Assembly: GCA_963798775.1 (NCBI GenBank)
Contig: CAWCUK010000008.1
Span: 85,652-149,651 of the forward strand
Reading direction: 5' to 3'
Length of the DNA stretch: 64,000 bases
From: CAWCUK01 sp963798775
Lineage (GTDB): Bacteria > Bacteroidota > Ignavibacteria > Ignavibacteriales > Ignavibacteriaceae
The position numbers and the translations under genes were made by a program. Within the stretch, counting starts at the first letter, position 1. Every line of letters begins with the position of its first letter. Below are positions 28,501 to 37,124 of this stretch, piece after piece. The notes under the pieces were generated by a model. The model searched no databases. It was not told the origin of the DNA and was given only the letters and a program-made list of their open reading frames with translations.

Positions 28501-29550
28501 TTAATGAAGAATAACTTTTTTAGAATCTAATTTTTTTACAGCGGTACCTCGCAGAATTAGATCTGTATTTACTTGAACGTGATGGGGTTGAAATGATTCA
28601 GGGTTATTGATTTGTTCTAAAATTAATTCGACCGCTGCTTTACCAATTTCGGCTGTAGGCTGATCAATACAGCTTAAAGGAGGTTTTATGAAGCGGTTAA
28701 CATCGCTGTTACCGAAGGATAATAAATCAATATCCTCACCGATTTTTAATCCCAATTCCTCAGCCGCCGCGTAAGCGCCCAAAGCAACAGGATAAGTAAC
28801 CGCAAAAATAAATTCGGGTAAATTCCCGCTTTCACAAATTTTCTTAAAACCTTTATATCCGTCCTCTTCACCGAATCCGCCGTAAATTATCCATTCAGGA
28901 TTAATTTTAAGATTATGATTATTCATCGCGTCTTCAAAGCCTTGATATCTTCTTTTACCGATATTTATTTCAGGATATCCTGCCAAATGCGCAAGTTTTG
29001 TATAACCCAGATTAATTACATGTTCAATTGCTTCTCTTGTTCCGCCTCTGTCATCAACTGTAACAGAACTTGTTCCGGGAATCTCCAAAACTCTATCCAT
29101 AAAAGTTAACGGTACTTCCAGTTTAGTAAGTTTTTCAAAAATCGCACGCTCTTTAGTTTCTTGAGTAATAGAAACAATAACTCCGTCAACTCGCATTGCT
29201 AATAATGATTCGATATGCTTTTTTTCTCTTTCGGCATTTTCTTGAGAAACCGTTAAAATAATTTCATAATTATTATGAAAAGCCGTATCATAAATAGCTT
29301 CAATAACAGCACTAAAAAAGAAATGAGCAATTTTAGGAACGACTACTCCAATTGTGTGGGATTTTTTTGAAGATAAATTTCTTGCCATATAATTAGGCGT
29401 ATAACCTAATTCTTCCGCGGTGGTTTTAACAAGGGCGGTTGTTTCCCTGGAAATATCCGGGTGCCCGCGCAGAGCTTTGGATACTGTAACTTTGGAAACA
29501 TTAAGTTTCTTTGCAATATCATCAAGGGTTATTTGAAGTTTTCTATTCAC
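28501..29550 (-). CDS. LacI-family transcriptional regulator
   Basis: 349 residues. The N-terminal helix-turn-helix reads TLDDIAKKLNVSKVTVSKALRGHPDIS, followed by the hinge NYMARNLSSKKSHTIGVVVP and a periplasmic-binding-protein-like effector domain (about 60-340). It sits between uxaC and uxaA in the same orientation, so it probably controls this uronate/pectin locus and responds to a uronate or a pathway intermediate. Effector and operator are not known. Confidence 0.93.
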   Translation of the reverse strand: MNRKLQITLDDIAKKLNVSKVTVSKALRGHPDISRETTALVKTTAEELGYTPNYMARNLSSKKSHTIGVVVPKIAHFFFSAVIEAIYDTAFHNNYEIILTVSQENAEREKKHIESLLAMRVDGVIVSITQETKERAIFEKLTKLEVPLTFMDRVLEIPGTSSVTVDDRGGTREAIEHVINLGYTKLAHLAGYPEINIGKRRYQGFEDAMNNHNLKINPEWIIYGGFGEEDGYKGFKKICESGNLPEFIFAVTYPVALGAYAAAEELGLKIGEDIDLLSFGNSDVNRFIKPPLSCIDQPTAEIGKAAVELILEQINNPESFQPHHVQVNTDLILRGTAVKKLDSKKVILH

Positions 29551-29645
29551 CGAAGCCGCCTCTGACTAAGTAAAAAAATCATTCGTAGTAATTTGTAATA
29601 ATTGTAAAACAGCAAAATTTTAATATAATAATACCTTAATTGAAT

Positions 29646-31055
29646 TTACAGTTTGTATGAATTTTTCACCAAATCATAAGCTAAAGCCCGGCTCATCCTT
29701 TCAGCATCTTCCTTATCAATTATATGCCTCGCAACCAGGCCGGCCAAAAAATTGGAATCCACTCTTCTGGATAAATCATGACGAGCGGGAATAGAAAGAA
29801 AAGCGCGTGTGTCATCATTAAAACCTACGGTATTATAAATTCCGGCCGTCTCTGTAACATTTTGTCTGAATCTTGTCATTCCCTCAATACTGTCATGAAA
29901 CCACCAAGCAGGACCTAATTTCATCGCGGGATAATGCCCCGCAAGAGGAGCTAGTTCCCTGGAATATGTAGATTCATCAAGAGTAAAAACTATTAAAGTA
30001 TAATTTTGATAGTTACCGTATTTATTTAAAAGTTCATATAGATTATTAGTGAATTCAGTTTGTAAAGGAATATCCGCGCCTTTGTCCAATCCAAATCTAT
30101 CATAAATAATTTTGTTATGATTTCGCATTGAGCCGGGATGAATTTGCATAACCAAACCGTCCTCAACACTCATTCTTGCCATCTCCATCAACATATGAGC
30201 TGTAAAAAGATAAAGATCATTATCATTCGCTTTTCCGTTTAACGCTTTCTGAAAAATTGATTCTACTTCACCCGAAGAAAGTTCATGAGTATAAGGACTA
30301 ATAATTCCCTGATCGGTAGAGACAGCTCCTATTTCTTTAAAAAATTGTCTTCTGTTTTCCAGCGCCGAAATAAAGTCTTTAAATGAATTTATATCTATTC
30401 CGCTCGCTTCGCTTAATTTATTTACTTCATTTGTCCAGCCTTTATGGGTAATATTAATAACAGCATCGGGGCGGAAGCAAGGAATCACTTTTCCATTCCA
30501 ACCTGAATTTTTAATTTGTTTATGATGTTCAAGAGTATCAGAAGCCGCATCTGTTGTACTTAAAACTTCAATATTAAATTTTTCAAACAAAGTTCTAGGC
30601 AGAAAATCATCTGAATTTAATTTTTCCTGCATTTTATCATAAAAATACATCGCGTTTTCAGAATTAAGTTTTTCATCAATTCCAAAAACTTCAGAGAACT
30701 CCTGCGATAACCATGCACCTGTCGGTGTGCCGGAAAAGAGATAAAAATTCTCCCCGAATATTTGCCAGATTTTCCGATGATCCTGTTCTACTTGTGTGCC
30801 GTCTTTAGCTGGAACGCCCAAAGACTCAAGTGAAATACCTTGTGAATAGAGCATTCTGTAAATATAATGATCAGGAATAATTATTAATTCTGTAGGATCG
30901 GGGAAATGCTTATTTTCCGCCAACAGTTTCGGATCAACATGACCGTGCGGACTAACGATCGGTAAGTTTCTTATTCCCGAATAAAGTTCAAACGCGATTG
31001 ATCTTACTTTTTCATCCGAATCAAAATATCTATAATCATTTAATTTATTTCCCAT
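29646..31055 (-). CDS. uxaC: Glucuronate/galacturonate isomerase
   Basis: 469 residues, the usual UxaC length. It has the metal-site block PIVSPHGHVDPKLL, then LSTTDAASDTLEHH, MQIHPGSMRNHN, FTLDESTYSRELAPLAGHYPAMKLGPAWWFHDS and a C-terminal PARHDLSRRVDSNFLAGLV. The enzyme is a member of the amidohydrolase superfamily and converts D-galacturonate to D-tagaturonate (and D-glucuronate to D-fructuronate), the first cytosolic step here. Confidence 0.96.
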   Translation of the reverse strand: MGNKLNDYRYFDSDEKVRSIAFELYSGIRNLPIVSPHGHVDPKLLAENKHFPDPTELIIIPDHYIYRMLYSQGISLESLGVPAKDGTQVEQDHRKIWQIFGENFYLFSGTPTGAWLSQEFSEVFGIDEKLNSENAMYFYDKMQEKLNSDDFLPRTLFEKFNIEVLSTTDAASDTLEHHKQIKNSGWNGKVIPCFRPDAVINITHKGWTNEVNKLSEASGIDINSFKDFISALENRRQFFKEIGAVSTDQGIISPYTHELSSGEVESIFQKALNGKANDNDLYLFTAHMLMEMARMSVEDGLVMQIHPGSMRNHNKIIYDRFGLDKGADIPLQTEFTNNLYELLNKYGNYQNYTLIVFTLDESTYSRELAPLAGHYPAMKLGPAWWFHDSIEGMTRFRQNVTETAGIYNTVGFNDDTRAFLSIPARHDLSRRVDSNFLAGLVARHIIDKEDAERMSRALAYDLVKNSYKL

Positions 31056-31079
31056 AATTGTAGTATGAATCCTTAAATT

Positions 31080-32594
31080 TTATTTTTTACTTTCTTTAGT
31101 TTTGTTTGCTTTTGCTAAAAGCCAGGCGGATAAATTTTCCGCGGCTTTTTTATTTTCAAATCCTTCGGGTAATTTCCTATTATCTATATATTCGTTATAC
31201 AGCCAAGGATCACCGACCGCGAAGACAAATCCTTTGCCGATTTTTGCCGATGCCATTATAATTTCGCCATTATCCGTAAGAATAGGTTCGGCGGGTTTTT
31301 CCAACTTTAATGTGCTAATTTCTTTTAAGTAAATTTTATCCACATTTTGAAATATCGGATGATCCGGAAGATTTATAAATTTCCCCATATCAAAATTTTT
31401 ACCGGTTACATCATTCCGGCTGTCCACGTTAAAGTGAATTCCGAATTTTCCGGATAAATTATTAAGATGTTCAAATTCGCTGTTTCCTTTATCATTCGCG
31501 AAAATGGCGAGCACTCCTCCGGCTTTTACCCAATCAACTATATTTTCAATTGATGCTGAATCAATAAAATTAGGATCCGGATTTTCTTTTTTTGTATCGG
31601 GATCAACTATAATATAAATACTTAATTTGTTTAAATCTTCTGCGGCGGGAGCTGTTTTTAATTCTGACACCTTTGCGTTATAACGGGTAAATATCTTCCC
31701 CAGCTCATAATAACCGGAATTTTCTTTATCTTCCCAGACATAATGATATCGGTATTTCTTTCCCTTTTTTTCTTTCCATTCATTGTTGAAATAGTAATCT
31801 AATCCTACAGTTTTACCTTTACCAATACTTAAAATTGAATCACCGTTTATAAGATAATCTTTTAATGGAAGGCCCAGAATTTTTATACCCTTAACTACTA
31901 GTCCGGCTATTTCAGCGGCACCGATTTGATTGAAATGCGTATTATCAATTTTACCGGTTGTTTCTTTTTTCAAGTTGTATTCAAATATATTTTTGGTTCC
32001 TTCGCTTCCTAAACTATTGAACAAGCTCTTGCTCATTTTGTATAGATCGATTAAAGGAACATTTTTCTCCTCAGCGGTTTCTCTAACAACATCTGTATAT
32101 TCACCGTGCGTATCAACGAGACTATCATTAGTATCAAATTTTCTTCGGTTTACAGGAGTTATTAAGATGGGAACCGCTCCTTTTTCTCTAGCTTCATCTA
32201 CAAATTTGATTAAATTATTTTTAAAACTTGTATGCGGCTCGGTATATCTTAATGAATCATATTTTTTCTCATCATTGTGAGCGAATTGAATAAAAACATA
32301 ATCGCCTTTATGAAGATTATCAAAAACAGTTTTCCATCTTCCTTCATCAATAAAACTTTTTGAACTTCTGCCGTTTCTCGCATGATTTTCAACTACAACA
32401 TTAGCATCAAAAAATGACGGGAGCATCTGTCCCCAGCCTCTTTCGGGATTATCCGCCAATGGTTTATCGGCCATCGTTGAATCGCCGACCAGAAAGATTT
32501 TAATTTTATTGCCTGATTGTAAAAAAGCGAAAAAAGAAGCGCCAGCTAAAATTAAAATGGATATTATTTTTATGGTAGATTTTAGTTTGTACAT
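31080..32594 (-). CDS. Rhamnogalacturonan acetylesterase-like SGNH hydrolase (CE12) with C-terminal extra domain
   Basis: 504 residues with an N-terminal signal or anchor. Residues about 30-245 form a CE12-type SGNH domain: FLVGDSTMAD with S39, NHARNGRSSKSF with the block II Gly, FAHND with the block III Asn, and DNTHFNQIG with Asp and His. Residues about 265-500 form a second alpha/beta domain with IYIIVDPD, GGVLAIFANDKG and FVFAVGDPW, resembling the DUF4350/glutamine-amidotransferase-like domains fused to some pectin enzymes. The first domain should deacetylate rhamnogalacturonan. The function of the second is unknown. GH105 lies 26 bases upstream. Confidence 0.87.
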   Translation of the reverse strand: MYKLKSTIKIISILILAGASFFAFLQSGNKIKIFLVGDSTMADKPLADNPERGWGQMLPSFFDANVVVENHARNGRSSKSFIDEGRWKTVFDNLHKGDYVFIQFAHNDEKKYDSLRYTEPHTSFKNNLIKFVDEAREKGAVPILITPVNRRKFDTNDSLVDTHGEYTDVVRETAEEKNVPLIDLYKMSKSLFNSLGSEGTKNIFEYNLKKETTGKIDNTHFNQIGAAEIAGLVVKGIKILGLPLKDYLINGDSILSIGKGKTVGLDYYFNNEWKEKKGKKYRYHYVWEDKENSGYYELGKIFTRYNAKVSELKTAPAAEDLNKLSIYIIVDPDTKKENPDPNFIDSASIENIVDWVKAGGVLAIFANDKGNSEFEHLNNLSGKFGIHFNVDSRNDVTGKNFDMGKFINLPDHPIFQNVDKIYLKEISTLKLEKPAEPILTDNGEIIMASAKIGKGFVFAVGDPWLYNEYIDNRKLPEGFENKKAAENLSAWLLAKANKTKESKK

Positions 32595-32620
32595 TAGGAA
32601 TTATTTTAAGTGATGAAAAT

Positions 32621-33844
32621 TTATTTAACTAAACCTTTGGATATTTCTAAACTACCCAAAATAAGCGGCCCGAGTCCCTTGAAATCATTAGTTCTTCTTT
32701 TTTCATTAACATAATAATCATAATCCCCTGCTCTATATGGATTGCCGCCTAATCCCGCGCCGCCGATAATATTATTCAAATTATAATATCCGCTGCTGTC
32801 TTTGGTTATTAAATTATTTTTTAATCCTTCTAATATATTTACAGCCTCCGTAAAATATTTCTTATCCAGGTAACCTTTTCTCGCGCCTTTCGCGTACGCA
32901 TACATAAACATAGCCGAAGAAGAAGCTTCAAGATAATTTCCTTCTTTGCCGCCTTTATCGACGACAACAAACCACAAATTGGATTTTTTATCTTGATATT
33001 TTAACAATGCTGCCGAAAGCTTTTTTAATATGGCAATTAATTTTTCACGCTTGGGATGATCTTTAGGAAAATAATCCAGGACATCCACAATTCCCATTAA
33101 ATACCATCCCATGGCTCTTCCCCAAAAACTAGGAGAAGTTCCTGTTTCAGAATCTGCCCATTTCTCTTTTTTGCTTGAATCCCAGCCGTGGTAAAATAAT
33201 CCGGTTTCAGGATCTTCGGCTTTTTCGGCCATTAAAATAAATTGATGGGCGATATCATCATAATCTTCCGGTTCATCAAACATTTTTGCGTACTGCGCGT
33301 AGAAAGGTTCCGCCATGTAAAGGCCGTCGAGCCACATTTGCTGAATATAAATTTTCTTATGCCAAAATCCGCCTTCTTTAGTTCTCGGCTGTTCACTTAA
33401 CTGTTTTCTAAGAAGCCGGGCGGCTTTTTTATATTTTTCTTCTTTGGTTAATTTATAAAGATCTAGCAATACTCTTCCGGGCGCAATATCATCCAATCTG
33501 TATTTTTCTAATTTATAAGCCTTAATATTACCATCATCAGTAATGTAATAATCTATATTTCTTTTTAGATAATTAAAATATTTATCATTATTTGTTTCCT
33601 TCCAAACATTCCAAAGCGCGTACAACATTAAACCCTGCTCATAATTCCAGTTCAATTTAGTGGTGTCATATAAAATTTGTCCCGGATAATTGTGCATAAA
33701 CGAATCCGCATATTTAACATAAAGCGCGGTATCTGGTGCGGAAGGATCGTTTATATTTTCAGCCGAATTTCCGGATTTACTAAAAAGAAGAACCGCAGGA
33801 AAAGTGATAAATAAGAATATAAAAAAGATTTTATTTTTATACAT
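32621..33844 (-). CDS. GH105 unsaturated rhamnogalacturonyl hydrolase
   Basis: 407 residues with a signal peptide. The (alpha/alpha)6-barrel GH105 pattern is clear: LNWNYEQGLMLYAL, IQQMWLDGLYMAEPFYAQYA with the catalytic-type Asp, GLFYHGWDSS, PSFWGRAMGWYLMGIVDVLD, and EASSSAMFMYAYAKG. It removes the unsaturated uronic acid left at the non-reducing end by pectate or rhamnogalacturonan lyases. It lacks a T9SS tail, so periplasmic action is likely. It is next to the CE12-like gene and the outer-membrane uptake genes. Confidence 0.94.
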   Translation of the reverse strand: MYKNKIFFIFLFITFPAVLLFSKSGNSAENINDPSAPDTALYVKYADSFMHNYPGQILYDTTKLNWNYEQGLMLYALWNVWKETNNDKYFNYLKRNIDYYITDDGNIKAYKLEKYRLDDIAPGRVLLDLYKLTKEEKYKKAARLLRKQLSEQPRTKEGGFWHKKIYIQQMWLDGLYMAEPFYAQYAKMFDEPEDYDDIAHQFILMAEKAEDPETGLFYHGWDSSKKEKWADSETGTSPSFWGRAMGWYLMGIVDVLDYFPKDHPKREKLIAILKKLSAALLKYQDKKSNLWFVVVDKGGKEGNYLEASSSAMFMYAYAKGARKGYLDKKYFTEAVNILEGLKNNLITKDSSGYYNLNNIIGGAGLGGNPYRAGDYDYYVNEKRRTNDFKGLGPLILGSLEISKGLVK

Positions 33845-33875
33845 AAAAAAATGCTGTTCCTTTTATTTTAGTTCA

Positions 33876-34892
33876 TTATAATTTAAAACCAATAGAAAGC
33901 CTGTTTACATCACTGAACAAATCCGTTTTTGAGTAAGAATAATTTACCTCAAACGAGTTGGAACCGATTGAAGAATGAAGGCCGACACCGGCAGACCAAG
34001 AAGCCACATCTCTGTTAGTCTGGTAGCCGCCGCGAAGAGCGACTAATCCCATAAATTCATATTCCAGCCCGAGATTTACTCTTTCGGAATAACTGTTGGA
34101 ATGAAGAAAATCAGTCGCGAAAGTGAGAGAGTTTCCTTTTTCATGATCCGGATTTATAAAATCCATAACATCAATAGCCGCGCCCATAGTAAAAGTTAAA
34201 GGCAGCTGTTCGCTAATTTCTTCTCTTTTAATATTAGAAGAGAAATTGCGTATTGCCATTCCGAATCTAAAATTTTTATATCCGGTGTAATATTTAACCC
34301 CCATATCAAACACTAGTTTAACAGCGTTATTTTCTTTTGAAGTACCATTGTAATAATGATTTACACCAAGATTCTGGCCGGCTAAGCGTACGTTGCCGCC
34401 GATTAAAAACTGGTTGCTGATAGCTTTTGCGTATGTTAGTCCGAATGAATAAGCTCCGACATTAGAAACAGGGCCGTTATCAATATAACCTAAAGGATAT
34501 TGATCATTTTGGCTCGGATCAATTAAACTGGTGCCGTTTATAGTTCCGTAATCTACGGTAAGCATACTAAATCCTACAACGCCCATATTATGAAGATTCC
34601 AAGATACCGCCCCTCCCAGATATTTTATATCGGCAATCCATTGAGTATAATTAACAACTATATCTAAAGTATTCTCATCCATTTCGGCGACGGCGGCAGG
34701 ATTATAAAAAATACTTCCCGCGCCTCTACCCACAGCATAATAAGCCTCTCCCATCGCACTAGCTTTAGGAGATATACTTACCAGCTGAAAATTCATGGTG
34801 CTCTGCCCGACTTTCTTCAAGTTTATCTGTCCGAACAAAGTAAGACAGATCATAAATGACAGCAATATGGTTAATCTAAATTTCAAACTCAT
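33876..34892 (-). CDS. PorV/PorQ-family outer-membrane protein
   Basis: 338 residues: signal peptide, then a FadL-like beta-barrel of the PorV/PorQ family, with the N-terminal block ASAMGEAYYAVGRGAGSIFYNPAAVAEM and a C-terminal barrel strand ending NRLSIGFKL. PorV-type proteins act with T9SS as shuttles or barrels. Here the gene follows the TonB-dependent receptor and the large surface protein, a combination frequent in Ignavibacteria. Its role may be specific to surface display of the pectin proteins or to uptake; sequence alone does not decide. Confidence 0.83.
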   Translation of the reverse strand: MSLKFRLTILLSFMICLTLFGQINLKKVGQSTMNFQLVSISPKASAMGEAYYAVGRGAGSIFYNPAAVAEMDENTLDIVVNYTQWIADIKYLGGAVSWNLHNMGVVGFSMLTVDYGTINGTSLIDPSQNDQYPLGYIDNGPVSNVGAYSFGLTYAKAISNQFLIGGNVRLAGQNLGVNHYYNGTSKENNAVKLVFDMGVKYYTGYKNFRFGMAIRNFSSNIKREEISEQLPLTFTMGAAIDVMDFINPDHEKGNSLTFATDFLHSNSYSERVNLGLEYEFMGLVALRGGYQTNRDVASWSAGVGLHSSIGSNSFEVNYSYSKTDLFSDVNRLSIGFKL

Positions 34893-34914
34893 TCTTATGT
34901 ATCTCCTATTTTAA

Positions 34915-37065
34915 TTATCGTACTACGATAAATTTTTGATAAGATAACTCACCGCTAGGTTTCTGAAATACAGCAATATAAATTCCGCTGCTTATTACTT
35001 GCTGGCTATTAGTTAACATATCCCATGTTATCGAACCTGCTTTTCTTTCCGGACTATTATTCACCAATTCCTGAACCAAATCACCGTTTTCAGTAAATAT
35101 TTTGATAGTGCAAACAGGAGGAAGATTGTAAAAGGTTATGCCTCTGTTATCCGTATAACCATATTTGGGCAATGTAGGATCATTTATGTTATACGGATTA
35201 GGAACAATTCTAATTTTGCTGAGATCTTCCTGTGAAAATCTCGGAGGAGTTTCATGCAGTACGTTCGGGACTAAAGTACGGCTGCTATATAAAGTTTTTC
35301 CTCTCGTAGCAGGATCAGCATTAGTATTATTCTGATCGATTAAAGCCTTTGACTGAATGTAATAATAAGTATTAGAGGACGGGATCGCGGTTGTATCTCT
35401 ATAAACATGTTCCATCGCCTTATCATTTGAATCTGAATTATAAATCGCGCTATAGTATGCACTATCGGCATTGGAAATTCTTCTCATTATTCTATAACCC
35501 GCAAAATTAGGCATTGTTTCGGCATCCGGATCTGTCCATTTTATTTCAACACCATCGCCGTAACCCGCAATTTCAATCTTATCGGGAGGAGGAGGAGCTT
35601 GAGGAATATTATAATTATGTTCATAATTCCATTTTGCTCTCCACGCACTTTTCATTACAGAATCTATTCCCATACTTATCCAGCGGTCCTTTTTCTTATC
35701 AATTTCAGTAGCGCCGGCAGGAAATTTAAATTCAGCGGGAAGCCAGCCGGTAGTAGGATTAGGCATATTCGGCGGATCTTCTAACGTTCCGTTTAGCCAT
35801 TTTTTCCCGACTTCTTTCCCTTTTTCATAACCTATGCCGGTAAAACCGCTTGCGTAAACAATATGAATTTTTTCACCTGGTTTTAAATTATACGGCCCGA
35901 AACTGCTATATTTATAAGAAATACCGCCATAATAGCCGGCTACATAATTTGAAAAGTCAGCAATGCCTAATTCATCATTATTTATTCCGTGGTGAGTGCC
36001 GTTTATTCTTCCGTCTTCGGGATAATCATCCGAATAACCGCCGCGAATAGCGTAAAAGTTTTTGCTTCCGTACAAATCGCTCTGCTGTGTATAAGGGATT
36101 TGAGTTTCTTTGCCGATATAAGTTACTTTAGGCTGAAGCGGATCATCAATATCATCGGCATCGTTAGTATAAGGACTCTGTGAAGCATGAAGAATAGCGT
36201 AATAAGCCATATTCGGATTCAGCAGCCTTCCGTTTTGTGAAAGAACGGGAGCGCCCATATCATCTCCCGGCCGCTGAGGATCATCCGCGCTATATTCATA
36301 GAAAACTCTCATAGAATCACCGAGACGGCCGCCATAATAATGCTGCCAGGTCATAGTCGGATCAAATTCATCGCTTGAGGCAATCGGCGGATAACTTCCA
36401 TCATTAGAGAAATAAGAATTTCCCATTGACTCTTTAATATTTATATATACACTATCCAAGGTTGAATCGCTCGCGTTTGTAAAAACCAAATCGGCAATTA
36501 CATAATCATTATTATAGGTTTGAGTCCAAGCCAATAATTTCCTTTGAACATTTATTCCGAAAATTGTAGAATCGGTAACTTCCACAATTTCATCATAAGA
36601 ATGATTTTGGAAAGCCTGGTAGTCGGGATTAACGGATGCAAAATCTTCAAGCCCCGCAGTAGAATCATCAACAAAAATATTAGTATAAGGATATCGTAAA
36701 TAATTGGTAAGCGGATTTAAGACTTTACCGATTGACCAGGCCGGAAAATCGGATATTGTATAACTGTAAATTGCCGCTCTCTCCAAAGAATCATTAACGG
36801 GATTTCTAAAATGAACAGCGCTAAGATTTATTCCGGCGCCTGTATAAGCTTCCGCGTACTGCCCTCTGTTTCCCAAAATTCCGAAATCATTAGGGAAAAA
36901 GCCGGCTTGAAAATAAAAATTTCCCTTATCGCCGTTTGCGGTAACACCAAGCCACAAATGACCGATTTTCATTGTTGTAGTTTTTAATTCAGGAGTTCCG
37001 CCCTGAGCGAAAACAGACGAACTAAAAATGAGTACAACAGTGACTATTAGAGCTAATTTTTTCAT
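34915..37065 (-). CDS. Large secreted/surface protein with FN3 domain, partner of the TonB-dependent receptor
   Basis: 716 residues from the ATG at 37065, preceded by AAAGGG and starting a clean signal peptide ending VFAQ; the longer frame to 37152 is unlikely. The N-terminal 480 residues match no family I recognise. A fibronectin type III domain is visible near residues 520-620 (PPPPDKIEIAGYGDGVEIKW). The C-terminal 90 residues resemble a sorting domain (IRIVPNPYN, NGDLVQEL, SSGIYIAVFQ, ending FIVVR), with PNPYN replacing the usual PNPFN. Its position right after the receptor is where Bacteroidota put SusD, yet it shows no SusD features. Confidence 0.7.
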   Translation of the reverse strand: MKKLALIVTVVLIFSSSVFAQGGTPELKTTTMKIGHLWLGVTANGDKGNFYFQAGFFPNDFGILGNRGQYAEAYTGAGINLSAVHFRNPVNDSLERAAIYSYTISDFPAWSIGKVLNPLTNYLRYPYTNIFVDDSTAGLEDFASVNPDYQAFQNHSYDEIVEVTDSTIFGINVQRKLLAWTQTYNNDYVIADLVFTNASDSTLDSVYINIKESMGNSYFSNDGSYPPIASSDEFDPTMTWQHYYGGRLGDSMRVFYEYSADDPQRPGDDMGAPVLSQNGRLLNPNMAYYAILHASQSPYTNDADDIDDPLQPKVTYIGKETQIPYTQQSDLYGSKNFYAIRGGYSDDYPEDGRINGTHHGINNDELGIADFSNYVAGYYGGISYKYSSFGPYNLKPGEKIHIVYASGFTGIGYEKGKEVGKKWLNGTLEDPPNMPNPTTGWLPAEFKFPAGATEIDKKKDRWISMGIDSVMKSAWRAKWNYEHNYNIPQAPPPPDKIEIAGYGDGVEIKWTDPDAETMPNFAGYRIMRRISNADSAYYSAIYNSDSNDKAMEHVYRDTTAIPSSNTYYYIQSKALIDQNNTNADPATRGKTLYSSRTLVPNVLHETPPRFSQEDLSKIRIVPNPYNINDPTLPKYGYTDNRGITFYNLPPVCTIKIFTENGDLVQELVNNSPERKAGSITWDMLTNSQQVISSGIYIAVFQKPSGELSYQKFIVVR

Positions 37066-37124
37066 ATGCCCTTTAGTTCTATTTTGATTAAAAAAACTCA
37101 TAATAAGATTCTCCGTTGAATTAC

